A DNA stretch of 64,000 nucleotides from CAVUPF01 sp963803755 (GTDB taxonomy: Bacteria > Actinomycetota > Thermoleophilia > Solirubrobacterales > 70-9), in contig CAWDNP010000005.1 in assembly GCA_963803755.1 (NCBI GenBank), positions 224,969-288,968 of the forward strand. The letters are read 5' to 3'. The position numbers and the translations under genes are program-made. This document shows, one piece after another, positions 1-8,679 of the stretch (position 1 is the stretch's first letter; every line of letters starts with the position of its first letter). The notes beneath the pieces are model-generated. The model searched no databases. It saw only the letters and a program-made list of their open reading frames with translations, and was not told the origin of the DNA.

Positions 1-1
1 C

Positions 2-601
2 CAGGGCGCGCGGATCGAGGTCCCGCCGACCGCCGACCACTGGGAGTCGGTATACCTGGCGCCCGAGTTCGACTTGGCGCGCGGCTGGCTGCGCCAGCTC
101 GACACCACGCGGGACGACATCTTCTACGACGAAGGCGCGCTCACCAGCCGCTCCTACGGCGAATGGCTGCGCCGCAACGCGGTCTCCTACGTGGCGCTGC
201 CCAACGCCCCGCTCGACTACTCCTCGCTGGCGGAGCGGCAGCTGATCCTGAGCAGCCCGCACTACCTGGCGCCGCGCTGGCACTCGGCGAATTGGCGCGT
301 CTACGCGGTTCGAAACCCCGATCCGATGGTCGAGGCGCTGGGGTCGAGCGGGGCGCGAACCCTCTGGGTCGGGCGCCAGAGCTTTGGCCTGGACGTGACC
401 CGACCCGGCGAATTCCTGGTCCGGGTCAGCTTTACCCCCTACTGGTCGATCGAACGCGGCGCCGGCTGCATCCTGCGCCGGGGCGAGTGGACCCAGGTCC
501 GCGCCGCGCACTCGGGCGTCATCCGGGTCTCGGCCAACTTCTCCTTCGCCAGCGCCCTGGGTGCGATGACCGGCGAAAAGGAAACCTGCTCAAAGGGCTA
601 G
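2..601 (+). CDS. C-terminal part of a large hypothetical surface/membrane protein (partial)
   Basis: The reading frame is open from base 2, so the gene starts upstream of the window; only about 199 C-terminal residues are visible, ending in TAG. There is no transmembrane segment in this part. It is rich in W/Y/R and beta-prone, with a segment WVGRQSFGLDV followed by LVRVSFTPYWSIERGAG, which looks like a soluble extracytoplasmic C-terminal domain. Similar tails occur at the ends of multi-TM glycosyltransferase-like membrane proteins of actinobacteria, but I cannot name a family from this fragment. It runs convergently into pdhC, and the two genes overlap by about 12 bp at their 3' ends. Confidence 0.55.
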   Translation, partial: QGARIEVPPTADHWESVYLAPEFDLARGWLRQLDTTRDDIFYDEGALTSRSYGEWLRRNAVSYVALPNAPLDYSSLAERQLILSSPHYLAPRWHSANWRVYAVRNPDPMVEALGSSGARTLWVGRQSFGLDVTRPGEFLVRVSFTPYWSIERGAGCILRRGEWTQVRAAHSGVIRVSANFSFASALGAMTGEKETCSKG

Positions 602-1810
602 GGAAAGCGGCTCTTCGAGAAGGGAGCGGATGCGCCCGAGGAACTCCGCTCCCTCGGCCCCGTAGAGGATGCGGTGATCGCAGGCGAGGGTGGCTGACAT
701 CAGGTGGGCCACGACCAGCTCGCCGTCGCGAACCGCCGGGCGCTCGCTGATCGCGCCGACCGCGAGGATCGCGGCCTGCGGTGGGTTGATCACCGCCGCG
801 AAGCTGTCGATCCCGTACATGCCGAGGTTTGAGACGGTGAAGGTGGCGCCGGAGAGCTCGGGCGGGGTGATCTGGGCGTCGCGGACGCGCTGCGCCAGGG
901 CGCGCGACTCTGAGGCGATCTGGCGCAGGCCCTTGCGGTCGGCGTCAAAGACGGTGGGGACGACGAGGGCGTCGGCTGCCGGCGACCGCGACCCCGACGT
1001 TGACCCGCGAGTACAGCTCGAAGCGCCCGTCGCGGTAGGCGCCGTTGGCGCGCGGGTGCTCGCGCAGGGCGATCGCGCATGCCTTGACCACCATGTCGTT
1101 GAAGGAGGGCGCCACATCGCCCTCTCCCGCCGCCGCCTTGATCCGCCCCCGCGCCTGGACCGCCCGGCTCATGTCGATCTCGGCGGTCAGGTAGAAGTGC
1201 GGCGCGGTCGCCTTGGACTCCGCCATCCTTCGAGCGATCGTCGACTGGAGCTTGCTCAGGTCCTGGAAGGTCGTCTTCCCCTTCGCGGTCTCAGGGCCCC
1301 CCGAGCCGGCGGCAGCTGAGCGGTGCAGGGGCCGCGGGCGGGGGGCCACCGGCCCCCTCGACGTCGGCCTTCACGATCCGCCCCCCGGGCCCGGACCCCC
1401 GGAGCTGGGAGAGGTCCAGCCCCCTCTCCTTGGCCATGCGCCGAGCCAGAGGAGACGCCTTCGCCCGTCCATCGGCGATGCTGGGAGGGGCTCGCAGCGC
1501 CGGCAGCCTCGGCAACGGCAGGCGCTTCAGCCGCCGCGGCCTTCTGCTTCTTCCTTCCCTTCTTGGACGGCTCCCCAGCCCCGCCAACCCGGGCGATCGT
1601 GCTCCCGATCGGCAAGGTCTCCCCCTCCTCGGCGACGATTTCGAGCAGCGTCCCCGCCACGTCGCTCTCGTAGGCCATGTTCGCCTTGTCGGTCTCGATC
1701 TCCACCAGCTCTTCCCCGACGCTGACCTCGTCGCCCACCTGCTTTAACCACTGCAGGATCGTCCCCTCCTCCATCGAGTCCGAGAGCCTCGGCATGACGA
1801 TATCGGGCAT
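590..1810 (-). CDS. pdhC: Dihydrolipoamide acetyltransferase (E2 of 2-oxoacid/pyruvate dehydrogenase), frameshifted
   Basis: E2 core enzyme moving acyl groups from E1 to CoA on a swinging lipoyl arm. The ATG overlaps the pdhB stop (TGATG). Domains are all present but in different frames: lipoyl domain at residues 1-80 with the lipoylated lysine in IETDKANMA; an Ala/Lys-rich linker; peripheral subunit-binding domain (ASPLARRMAKERGLDL, GSGPGGRIVKADV); catalytic domain with SFNDMVVKACA, LVVPTVFDADRKG, FTVSNLGMYG and active-site DHRILYGAEGAEF. Frame changes are needed near 1488, 1290-1345 and 980; their net effect is zero, and total length (1221 bp, about 406 codons) is normal for one-lipoyl E2. 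Three indels in a core metabolic gene suggest sequence error rather than decay, but decay cannot be excluded. Confidence 0.85.
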
Positions 1811-2800
1811 CAGATGGACCCCTCCAGCGCCGCAAGCGCCGCCTTCACCACGTGCTCCTCGTGCGGGATGGCGGCCTGCTCCAGTCGCTTGGAGTACGGC
1901 ATGTGCACGTCCGCCCCGGTGACCCGCTGCACCGGCGCGTCGAGGTAGTCGAATGCCTGCTCGGTGATCAGGGTCGAGAGGTTGGCGCCGACGCCGCCGT
2001 GCGGCCATCCCTCCTCGACGATCACCGCCCGGTTCGTCTTGCGCACCGAGGCGAGGATCGTGTCGAGGTCGAGAGGACGCAGGGTTCGCGGATCGATCAC
2101 CTCGGCCTCGACGCCGTGCTCGTGGGAGAGCTGGGTCGCCGCCCGCTCTGCCACCTGCGCCATCTTCAGCACCCCGACGATCGTCACGTCGCCGCCCTCC
2201 CGGCGCACCGCCGCCTCGCCGAAGCGCAGCACCTCCTCGCTCGCCCTCGGCGACCTCGCCCCGCGTCCCGTAGAGCGACTCGTGCTCGATGAAGACGACC
2301 GGGTTGTCGTCGCGGATCGCCGCCTTCAGCAGGGCCTTGCCGTCGGCCGGCGTCGAGGGGCAGGCGACCAACAGCCCTGGGACCTGCAGGTAGAGGGCCT
2401 CGAGACTGTGGGAGTGGGTGGGGCCGAGCTGGTGCCCGCCGCCGCCTGGCATCCGGATCACCATCGGCACCCGCGCCTGGCCGTTGAACATGTAGGGGAT
2501 CGCGGCGGCGTGATTGACGATCTGGTCGAGCGCCAGCAGCGAGAAGTTGACCGTCATCAGCTCGACGATCGGCCGCAGCCCGGCCATCGCCGCGCCGATC
2601 CCGGTGCCGACGATCGTGTTCTCGGAGATCGGCGTGTCGCGTACGCGCCGCTCTCCGAACTCCTCTAGCAGCCCTTCGGTCACCTTGAACGCCCCCTGGA
2701 AGACGCCGACGTCCTCGCCCATCACGAAGACGGCCTCATCGCGGCGCATCTCCTCGGCCATCGCGTCGCGCAGGGCCTCGCGCATACGAATTGTCGCCAT
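1810..2800 (-). CDS. pdhB: 2-oxoacid (pyruvate) dehydrogenase E1 component, beta subunit, frameshifted
   Basis: Pairs with PdhA to decarboxylate the 2-oxoacid using thiamine diphosphate. The start ATG overlaps the pdhA stop (TGATG), indicating translational coupling. N-terminal transketolase pyrimidine-binding domain: VMGEDVGVFQGAFKVTEGL, PISENTIVGTGIGAAMAGLRP; then GGGGHQLGPTHSHSLEAL. The C-terminal transketolase domain (VTIVGVLKMAQVAERAA, VIDPRTLRPLD, VIVEEGWPHGGVGANL) is in another frame. One frameshift lies near 2240, between YGTRGEVAEGE and LRFGEAAV; the gene length is 3n+1. About 330 residues when repaired, the family's usual length. Confidence 0.88.
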
Positions 2801-3978
2801 CAGTCCTCGACCTCCTCGGCGATCTCCGGCTCGACGCCCTCCTGGGCATCGCCTTGCTCGGCAGGGTTGGGGCGCGGCCCGTCGGGCTGCCCGGCGTAGG
2901 CGGCGCCCGCCTCTGCCAGCTCGCGCGCGGTGTCGGGCATTCGGTCCTCACGCTCCCCGCGGTGCGGTTGCGGGCTGCGCTCATCGACGGCGTACCAGCC
3001 GCTGTCGCTGTCGAGCACGTAGAGGTGCTCATAAAGAGTGTCAAGCGGAGGTTCGGGGGAGATATCGGCGAACTCGACAGCCGCCTTCACCTCCTGATCG
3101 GCCTTCTCGCGCGCCTCCTCCACCTCGCGCTCCCCAAGTACTCCCGCCCCCACGCAGCGCCGCGCGAAGGTCTCGATCGGGTCTTTCTCGCGCCACTCCT
3201 CGACCTCCTCGCGCTGGCGGTAGACCTCAGGGTCGGCGGCGGAGTGGCCGCGATAGCGGTAGGTGAAGGCCTCAAGGATCGTCGGGCGGCGCTCCTCGCG
3301 GGCGAGCCGGATCCCCTCGGCGACGCTCTCGCGAACCGCGATCACGTCCATCCCGTCGACCCGCTTGCCGGGGATGCCGTAGCCCTCAGCCTTCTTGGAG
3401 AGGTCGGTCTGGGCGGAATGGCGCTCGACCGAGGTCCCCATCCCGTAGAGGTTGTTCTCGACCATGAAGAGGACGGGCAGGCTCCAGAGCGCCGCCAGGT
3501 TCATCGTCTCGCCGAAGTTTCCGGCGTTGGAGGCGCCGTCGCCGAACATGCAGACGGTGACCGCGTCCTCGCCCTTGTACTCCGAGGAGAGGGCGAGGCC
3601 GGCGGCGATCGGCAGGTTGCCGCCGACGATCCCGTAGCCGCCCATGAAGCGGTTGGTGCGGTCGAAGATGTGCATCGAGCCGCCGCGGCCGCCGCTGGTC
3701 CCATCGATCCGCCCGAACAGCTCCGCCATAACCCGCTTCGGCTCGGTGCCGCGGGCGATCGCGTGGCCGTGGGTGCGGTAGCTGCCAATCAGGTAGTCCT
3801 GCTCACGCATCACCGAGGCGGTGCCGACGATCGTCGCCTCCTCGCCGATCGCCAGGTGCAGGAAGCCCCCTGCCTTGGCGCGCTGATACTGGCGCCCCGC
3901 CTCCTCCTCGAAGCGGCGGATCAGCGCCATTCGGGCGAGCAGCTCGTAACAGGTGGCGGCGTCGGGGAGGTCAGCCAT
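2800..3978 (-). CDS. pdhA: 2-oxoacid (pyruvate) dehydrogenase E1 component, alpha subunit
   Basis: Intact 392-residue E1 alpha. The thiamine-diphosphate signature GDG...NN is visible as FGDGASNAGNFGE about 25 residues before VENN; the loop YRYRGHSAADPEVYR and ARGTEPKRVMAELFG with MHIFDRTNRFMGGYGIVGGN are typical of the acetyl-transferring class. The last 70 or so residues (rich in E, P, A, D) extend past the usual family end. It sits 11 bp downstream of the DsbA-like gene and overlaps pdhB by one base. Substrate (pyruvate versus branched-chain oxoacids) cannot be fixed from sequence alone; MHIFD and the E3-E1-E2 layout favour pyruvate. Confidence 0.92.
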   Translation of the reverse strand: MADLPDAATCYELLARMALIRRFEEEAGRQYQRAKAGGFLHLAIGEEATIVGTASVMREQDYLIGSYRTHGHAIARGTEPKRVMAELFGRIDGTSGGRGGSMHIFDRTNRFMGGYGIVGGNLPIAAGLALSSEYKGEDAVTVCMFGDGASNAGNFGETMNLAALWSLPVLFMVENNLYGMGTSVERHSAQTDLSKKAEGYGIPGKRVDGMDVIAVRESVAEGIRLAREERRPTILEAFTYRYRGHSAADPEVYRQREEVEEWREKDPIETFARRCVGAGVLGEREVEEAREKADQEVKAAVEFADISPEPPLDTLYEHLYVLDSDSGWYAVDERSPQPHRGEREDRMPDTARELAEAGAAYAGQPDGPRPNPAEQGDAQEGVEPEIAEEVED

Positions 3979-3989
3979 TCGGACTGACC

Positions 3990-4580
3990 TTAGCTTGCCG
4001 CTTCGAGCGCTTCCTCGACTCGGTCATCGCCCCAGAACACCTCCTCGCCGACGGCCAGGGAAGGGACCCCTCGCACTCCCTGCTCGGCGGCGCGGTCGGT
4101 CGCCTCGCGCAGGGAGTCCTTGACGACGGCGGTCTGCACGGCTTTGAGCAGCGCCTTGGGGTGAAGCTCGCAGGCGGCGGCGGCGATCAGCACGTTGTCG
4201 GGGTCGGAGAGGTCGCGACCGGCGGCGAAGGCCTGGCGGAAGGCTGCGAGGGAGAAGGAGACGGTGCGGCCGGTCTGCTTGGCGAAGGTCGCGACCCGCA
4301 TCGCGAACAGAGTGTTGCCGGGCCAGGGGTCGGGCCAGGACAGCGGCGGCAGGCCATAGGCAGAGGCGCGCCTTTCGATCTCCGCGATCCCTCCCTGGCG
4401 CCCGGGCCCGTTCGCCCACGAGTCGCGCTCGAAGCGCTTGAACAGGCCGCCGAGCAGGACCGGCTGCCACTCCGGCTGCTCCAGCCCCGCCTCCGTGAAG
4501 AGCCCGCTGATCCGCTCCGCGGTGAGGTAGGCGTAGGGGCTGCCGAGGTCGAAGTAGAAGGTGGGGCGAAGCTCTGCCAC
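3990..4580 (-). CDS. DsbA-family / 2-hydroxychromene-2-carboxylate isomerase-like protein
   Basis: A 196-residue thioredoxin-fold protein of the GST-kappa/HCCA-isomerase type. It starts with the family hallmark FYFDLGSPYAYLTAERI, has an all-helical insert (residues 35-150), and ends with the cis-proline and final strand GVRGVPSLAVGEEVFWGDDR. There is no CxxC, so it is not a classical disulfide oxidoreductase. It lies directly upstream of pdhA and downstream of lpd in the same direction and may be co-transcribed, though the 224 bp upstream could hold its own promoter. The true reaction is unknown; family members act on aromatic degradation intermediates or as glutathione-type transferases. Confidence 0.82.
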   Translation of the reverse strand: MAELRPTFYFDLGSPYAYLTAERISGLFTEAGLEQPEWQPVLLGGLFKRFERDSWANGPGRQGGIAEIERRASAYGLPPLSWPDPWPGNTLFAMRVATFAKQTGRTVSFSLAAFRQAFAAGRDLSDPDNVLIAAAACELHPKALLKAVQTAVVKDSLREATDRAAEQGVRGVPSLAVGEEVFWGDDRVEEALEAAS

Positions 4581-4804
4581 ACCACGACTCTATGAGACGT
4601 GAAGGGTGATCAGGTGTCGATCACGGTCGAGATTCGCTAGCGCTGGGGAACCTTGAGCGCCTCGCTCGCGGACCGGTTCCCTACTCTCGCTTGGCCGGCC
4701 TGGCGCCGATCGCGTCAACCCGGCCGGCCGCCGGATCGCACCTGCTCAAGGTTGCCTCAATCTCGGTATCGGATCGGTTGAGCAGCGCTAGCGCCAGCGG
4801 CCGC

Positions 4805-6172
4805 TCAAGCGTGGATCGCCCAGCCGTCGACGTCGCGGGCGGCGTCGAGGATCGCCTCGGAGATCGTCGGGTGGGGGTGGACGATCCGCGCCAGCTCCTG
4901 GTAGCCGCCCTCCAGGGCCATAGTCGCGACCAGCTCGGCGACCATGTCGCAGGCGCGATTGCCGACGATGTGGGCGCCGAGGATCTCGCCGTAGGTGGCG
5001 TCGACGACGAGCTTGACAAGGCCGTCTTTGTCGTCATAGACGGTCGCGGCGCCGACCCCGCCCAGTTTGAGCTTGCCGACCTTGATCTCGTACCCTGCCT
5101 CCTTGGCCGCCGCCTCGGTCAGCCCGACGCTGGCCACCTGAGGCTGGCAGAAGGTTGCCCCGGCGATGAGGTTCTGGTCGACCGGGTGGGTCGGCGCGCC
5201 CGCGGCATGCTCGACCGCGACGACGCCCTCCTCGGAGGCCTTGTGGGCGAGCGCCTTGGCATTGACCAGGTCGCCGATCGCGTAGACCTTGGGGTTAGAG
5301 GTGCGCTGGTAGCGGTCGACCTTGACCTTGCCGCTCTCCTCCAGCTCGACTCCCGCCTCGGCGAGGCCCAGCCCCTCGGTGTCCGGCGCGCGGCCGCCGG
5401 CGATCAAGAGGTAGTCGACCTCCGCCGAGGAGCCGCCGTAGGTGAGCTTGACCGAGCTCTTGCCGGCCTCGACGTTCTCGACCGGCGCGCCGGTGGAGAT
5501 CGTGATGTTCTGTTTCTTGAAGGCGCGCTCGACGACGCGGACAACGTCGCGGTCCTCGGCGGGGAGGATCTGATCGAGCATCTCGATCAGCAACACCTCG
5601 GCGCCGAAGCGACCGTAGGCGGAGGCGATCTCACAGCCCGAGGCGCCGCCGCCGACCACGGCGATCTTCTTCGGCAGCTCGGGCAGCGACCAGGCGCCCC
5701 AGGTGTCAAGGACGCGGTCGCCGAACTGCACGCCGGGGATCGGCAGTGAGACCGAGCCGGTGGCAAGCACTACCGCGCCCGCCTCATACACAGTGTCGCC
5801 GACCTTGACGTTGCCCTCCGCGGTGAGCGAGCCCTCGCCCTCGATCATCGTCACCTTGTTCTTGTCCCAGAGCATCTTGACCCCGCCGGAGAGCGATTCC
5901 GAGACGGCGGCGCGGCGCCTGCCGAGCGCGTCCCAGTCGATCGAGGCGCCCTTCACGGTCAGCCCGAGGTCGGCGCTGTTTCGAGCCTGGTCGTATAGCT
6001 CCGCCGTGTGCAGGACCGTCTTGGCCGGGATGCAGGCGTAGTTGAGGCAGCGCCCGCCCGCCTTGTCGCGCTCGACCACCGCCGTCTTGCGGCCCAGCTG
6101 GGCCGCGCGGATCGCGGCGACGTAGCCACCAGGGCCCCCGCCGATGACGATCGAGTCGAAGGAATCGGCCAT
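4805..6172 (-). CDS. lpd: Dihydrolipoyl dehydrogenase (E3)
   Basis: FAD flavoprotein that reoxidises dihydrolipoamide of E2 with NAD. The start chosen is the ATG at 6172, giving MADSFDSIVIGGGPGGYVAA with the FAD Rossmann motif at the very N-terminus. The redox disulfide is in GGRCLNYACIPAKT; the more common form is GGTCLNxGCIPSK, so the loop is slightly divergent but both Cys are kept. NAD-binding GGGASGCEIASAYGRFG near residue 175, second FAD motif YAIGDLV, and the C-terminal dimer-interface base HPHPTISE are present. About 455 residues. First visible gene of the pdh locus. Confidence 0.93.
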   Translation of the reverse strand: MADSFDSIVIGGGPGGYVAAIRAAQLGRKTAVVERDKAGGRCLNYACIPAKTVLHTAELYDQARNSADLGLTVKGASIDWDALGRRRAAVSESLSGGVKMLWDKNKVTMIEGEGSLTAEGNVKVGDTVYEAGAVVLATGSVSLPIPGVQFGDRVLDTWGAWSLPELPKKIAVVGGGASGCEIASAYGRFGAEVLLIEMLDQILPAEDRDVVRVVERAFKKQNITISTGAPVENVEAGKSSVKLTYGGSSAEVDYLLIAGGRAPDTEGLGLAEAGVELEESGKVKVDRYQRTSNPKVYAIGDLVNAKALAHKASEEGVVAVEHAAGAPTHPVDQNLIAGATFCQPQVASVGLTEAAAKEAGYEIKVGKLKLGGVGAATVYDDKDGLVKLVVDATYGEILGAHIVGNRACDMVAELVATMALEGGYQELARIVHPHPTISEAILDAARDVDGWAIHA

Positions 6173-6194
6173 CGCGCCTGAGCCTATAGAAAGG

Positions 6195-6701
6195 TCAATC
6201 CCGGGGAAGGCGCTGGGGCATCTGGATCTGTGCCATCGCCTTGACCATGAAGAAGAAGAAGCCGCCGGAGACTGCGAGCAGGCCGAGCGTGGCGATGATC
6301 TGGGCGATGGTCGCAGCCTGCACCGCGAGGCCGAAGACGGCGCTGAAGATGAGGAACACAAGAACCACCTGGAAGCCGAGCACGGCCCAGTAGCGGGCCC
6401 GCCACATGCCCCAGGCCATGATCCCCATCAGCAGGGCAGGTGCCGCCACCTGGGCCAGCTTGGGCTGGTCACCGCTGACCTGGACCCCGGCCAGGTAGCC
6501 GCCGACGATCGAGGCCGCGACCAGCGCCGCGACGACGGCGCCGATCGTCACGACCAGCGGGCGCTCCCCTTCGGCCAGCGGCTCCAGCGCCTCGCGTGCT
6601 TCGCGGTTGCGCTCCTCGGCGCGGGCGTAGCCACGCTCCATTCGCTCGCGCGGGGTCGGCGCCGCGCCTCGTTGCTTGCGCTTGCGCTGCTGCTCAGCCA
6701 C
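6195..6701 (-). CDS. Small integral membrane protein, unknown function
   Basis: 168 residues from a GTG start that overlaps the end of thiE by 8 bp. The N-terminus (about 45 residues) is highly charged (MAEQQRKRKQRGAAPTPRER) and cytoplasmic-looking. Three to four hydrophobic segments follow, around residues 48-70, 85-98, 105-128 and 130-153. The charged tail plus short multi-TM body is common in actinobacterial hypothetical membrane proteins. The coupled position after thiE suggests co-expression, but a role in thiamine metabolism is not shown. Confidence 0.75.
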   Translation of the reverse strand: MAEQQRKRKQRGAAPTPRERMERGYARAEERNREAREALEPLAEGERPLVVTIGAVVAALVAASIVGGYLAGVQVSGDQPKLAQVAAPALLMGIMAWGMWRARYWAVLGFQVVLVFLIFSAVFGLAVQAATIAQIIATLGLLAVSGGFFFFMVKAMAQIQMPQRLPRD

Positions 6702-7381
6702 CGGGGGCAGACTCCCCGATGATTGCCAGGGCCCGTCGCAGCGATTCGGCCGCCGCCGCTCGGGTTCTCAGCGTCTCGGATCGCCCGCACCACGCCGAGT
6801 CGCCGCGCCCCCGCCCTGACGACCTCCTCGGCGTTTGAGGGATCGATGCCGCCGATCGCGAAGAAGGGGTCGAGCCCGCTCTTCGCCGCGTGCTCGACCA
6901 GGGCGAGGCCGACCGCCGGGCGTCCCGCTTTGGTCGGCGTCTCCCAAACCGGCCCCACGCTGATGTAGTCGATCGGCTGCTCCCTCGCCGCCTCGATCTG
7001 ATCCTCGGAGTGGGTGGAGTGGCCGATGATCGCCTCTGGCCCGAGCACTTCCCGCGCCTCCAAGACGGAGGCGTCGTCCTGGCCTACGTGGACACCGTCT
7101 GCGTCGCAGGCGATGGCCAGGTGAGGGTCGTCGTTGACGATGAAGAGGGCGCTGTAGGTGTCGCAGAGGCGGCGGAAGGTGCGCGCCGAGCGCTCGATCA
7201 CCTCGCGCCCCAGCTCCTTCTCGCGCAGCTGCACGACCTCGACGCCGCCGCTCAGCGCGGCGCGCAGCAGCGCTTCGGGCTCTTCGCCGCGCGGCAGGGC
7301 GTCGCAGACGAAGTAGAGGCGCGCGGTACGCAGGCGCTCGCGGCGCAGCGGGCCATCGGCCTCTGGGGGGGCAAGGCTCAT
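6694..7381 (-). CDS. thiE: Thiamine-phosphate synthase, with one frameshift near the C-terminus
   Basis: Condenses HMP-pyrophosphate with thiazole phosphate. ATG at 7381 gives MSLAPPEADGPLRRERL then the TIM-barrel core: LYFVCDALPRG, VVQLREKELG, FIVNDDPHLAIACDADGVHVGQDD, GHSTHSEDQI, DYISVGPVWETPTKAGRP and FAIGGIDPSNAEEVVRAGA, all family hallmarks. Past VRAIRDAEN the frame must change near 6750 to give AESLRRALAIIGESAPGG and a stop at 6694. Without the change the protein would read on into the next gene's antisense-like frame. Length is 3n+1, about 229 residues. Divergent from the riboswitch-controlled thiO-thiSG unit. Confidence 0.88.
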
Positions 7382-7422
7382 AAGGCGATTATTGCTTGAG
7401 GAGCCCGCGAGAGGGGTAGCAT

Positions 7423-7512
7423 CGGTGTCGTACGGGAGCCGAAGAGGCTGAGAGGGTGGCAACGAGGTCACCGACCGTCTGGACCTGATCCGGGTAATGC
7501 CGGCGGAGGCAA
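7423..7512 (+). promoter_or_regulatory. TPP riboswitch (THI element)
   Basis: The conserved pyrophosphate/pyrimidine-sensor strings are readable: ACGGGAGCC, GGCTGAGAGGG near 7446-7456, then ACC and GGACCTGATCCGGGTAATGC near 7481-7500, followed by CGGCGGAGG. It lies directly before thiO. The GGAGG at about 7504-7508, spaced 7 bases from the TTG start at 7516, falls in the 3' strand that closes the aptamer. This suggests translational (ribosome-site) control; no separate terminator hairpin or T-run is visible between aptamer and gene. Confidence 0.93.
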
Positions 7513-7515
7513 GGG

Positions 7516-8679
7516 TTGACCGAGAAGCGAAGTTACGACGCGATCGTCGTGGGGGCCGGAGTGATCGGGCTCTCCTGCGCCTGGTGCGCCGCCCGGCGCG
7601 GCGCGCGGGTCCTCGTGCTCGACCGGGCAGCGCCGCCGGCAGGCGCGACGCGGGTCGCAGCCGGGATGCTGGCCCCGGTCGGCGAGCTTGCCTTCGGCGA
7701 GCCCGCGCTGCTCGAGATGACCCTCGCCGCCGCCGAGCGCTACCCGGACTTTCGCCGCCGAGCTGGAGGCCGCGACCGGCAAGGCGATCGGCTACTCGCG
7801 GCGGGGCGCACTGCACCTCGCCCTCGACCGCGACGAGGCGGCGGAGCTGCGCCGCCTCCACGATCTCCAGCGCTCGCTCGGCCTCGGAGCCGAGTGGCTG
7901 CCGCCGCGCCGCTGCCGCGAGCTGGAGCCCGGCCTGACGCCGTCCTTTAACGGCGGCGTGCATGCGCCGGGAGAGGCGGCGGTCGACCCGCGGGCGCTGA
8001 GTCGAGGCGCTGCTCGCGGCGCTCGCCGCCGAGGGGGTCGAGGTGCGGGCCGAGACCGAGGTCTGCCGCGGCGCGCTGCTCCGGTGAGCGCGGCTGTGCG
8101 GGGTGCGGACCTCGGCTGGTGAGGAGCTGCATGCAGCCGTCGGTCGTGCTCGCCACCGGCGCCTGGTCGGGCCGCGTCGAGTGGCTGCCGCAGGCCGCTC
8201 GGCCGCCGGTCCGCCCGGTAAAGGGCCAGATCCTCGAGCTGCGCGCCCCAGCCGGCGCCGCGCCGTGCGAGCGGATCGTCGCCTCCGAGCGCGTCTACCT
8301 CGTGCCGCGCGCCGACGGCCGCCTGATCGCCGGCGCCACGGTCGAGGAGCGGGGATTCGACACGGCGGTCACCGCGGGCGGCATCCACGAGCTGCTGCGC
8401 GAGGCCTATCGGCTGCTGCCCGACGTCGCCGAGATGGAGCTGGTCGAGGCGATGGCGGGGCTGCGGCCGGGGACGCCGGACAACCTGCCGCTGATCGGGC
8501 CGGGCGACCTCGACGGCTTGGTCCTGGCGACCGGCCACTATCGCAACGGCATCCTGTTGGCGCCGCTATGCGCCGATGCGGTCGCGGAGCTGCTCGACGA
8601 GGGCCGGCTTCCGGATGTGGTGGCAGCCGCCGCCACCCGGGCGTTTCGCCGGCGAGGCGGTGGGGGAGGCCTGCTATGA
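7516..8679 (+). CDS. thiO: Glycine oxidase / FAD-dependent amine oxidase for thiamine biosynthesis, disrupted
   Basis: ThiO oxidises glycine to the iminoacetate used by ThiG. TTG at 7516 is positioned by the riboswitch ribosome site. N-terminal FAD motif YDAIVVGAGVIGLSCAW, then GATRVAAGMLAPVGEL. Later parts are in other frames: HAPGEAAVDPRAL, VVLATGAWSGRVEWLP, KGQILELRAP, GATVEERGFDT, MAGLRPGTPDNLPLIGP, GHYRNGILLAP. Frame changes are needed near 7752, 8002 and 8145, and an in-frame TGA sits at 8085. Net length is 3n (388 codons), normal for ThiO. The stop overlaps thiSG (ATGA). The sequence as given cannot make a full protein. Confidence 0.85.

Noticed and set aside
2791..3987. Plus-strand frame of about 398 codons opposite pdhA
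   Set aside because: Antisense shadow; the minus-strand PdhA motifs are clear.
4581..4804. Possible gene in the gap between lpd and the DsbA-like gene
   Set aside because: Only short frames extending from lpd in a wrong frame; a few short inverted words (GCTAGCGC) but no coherent element.
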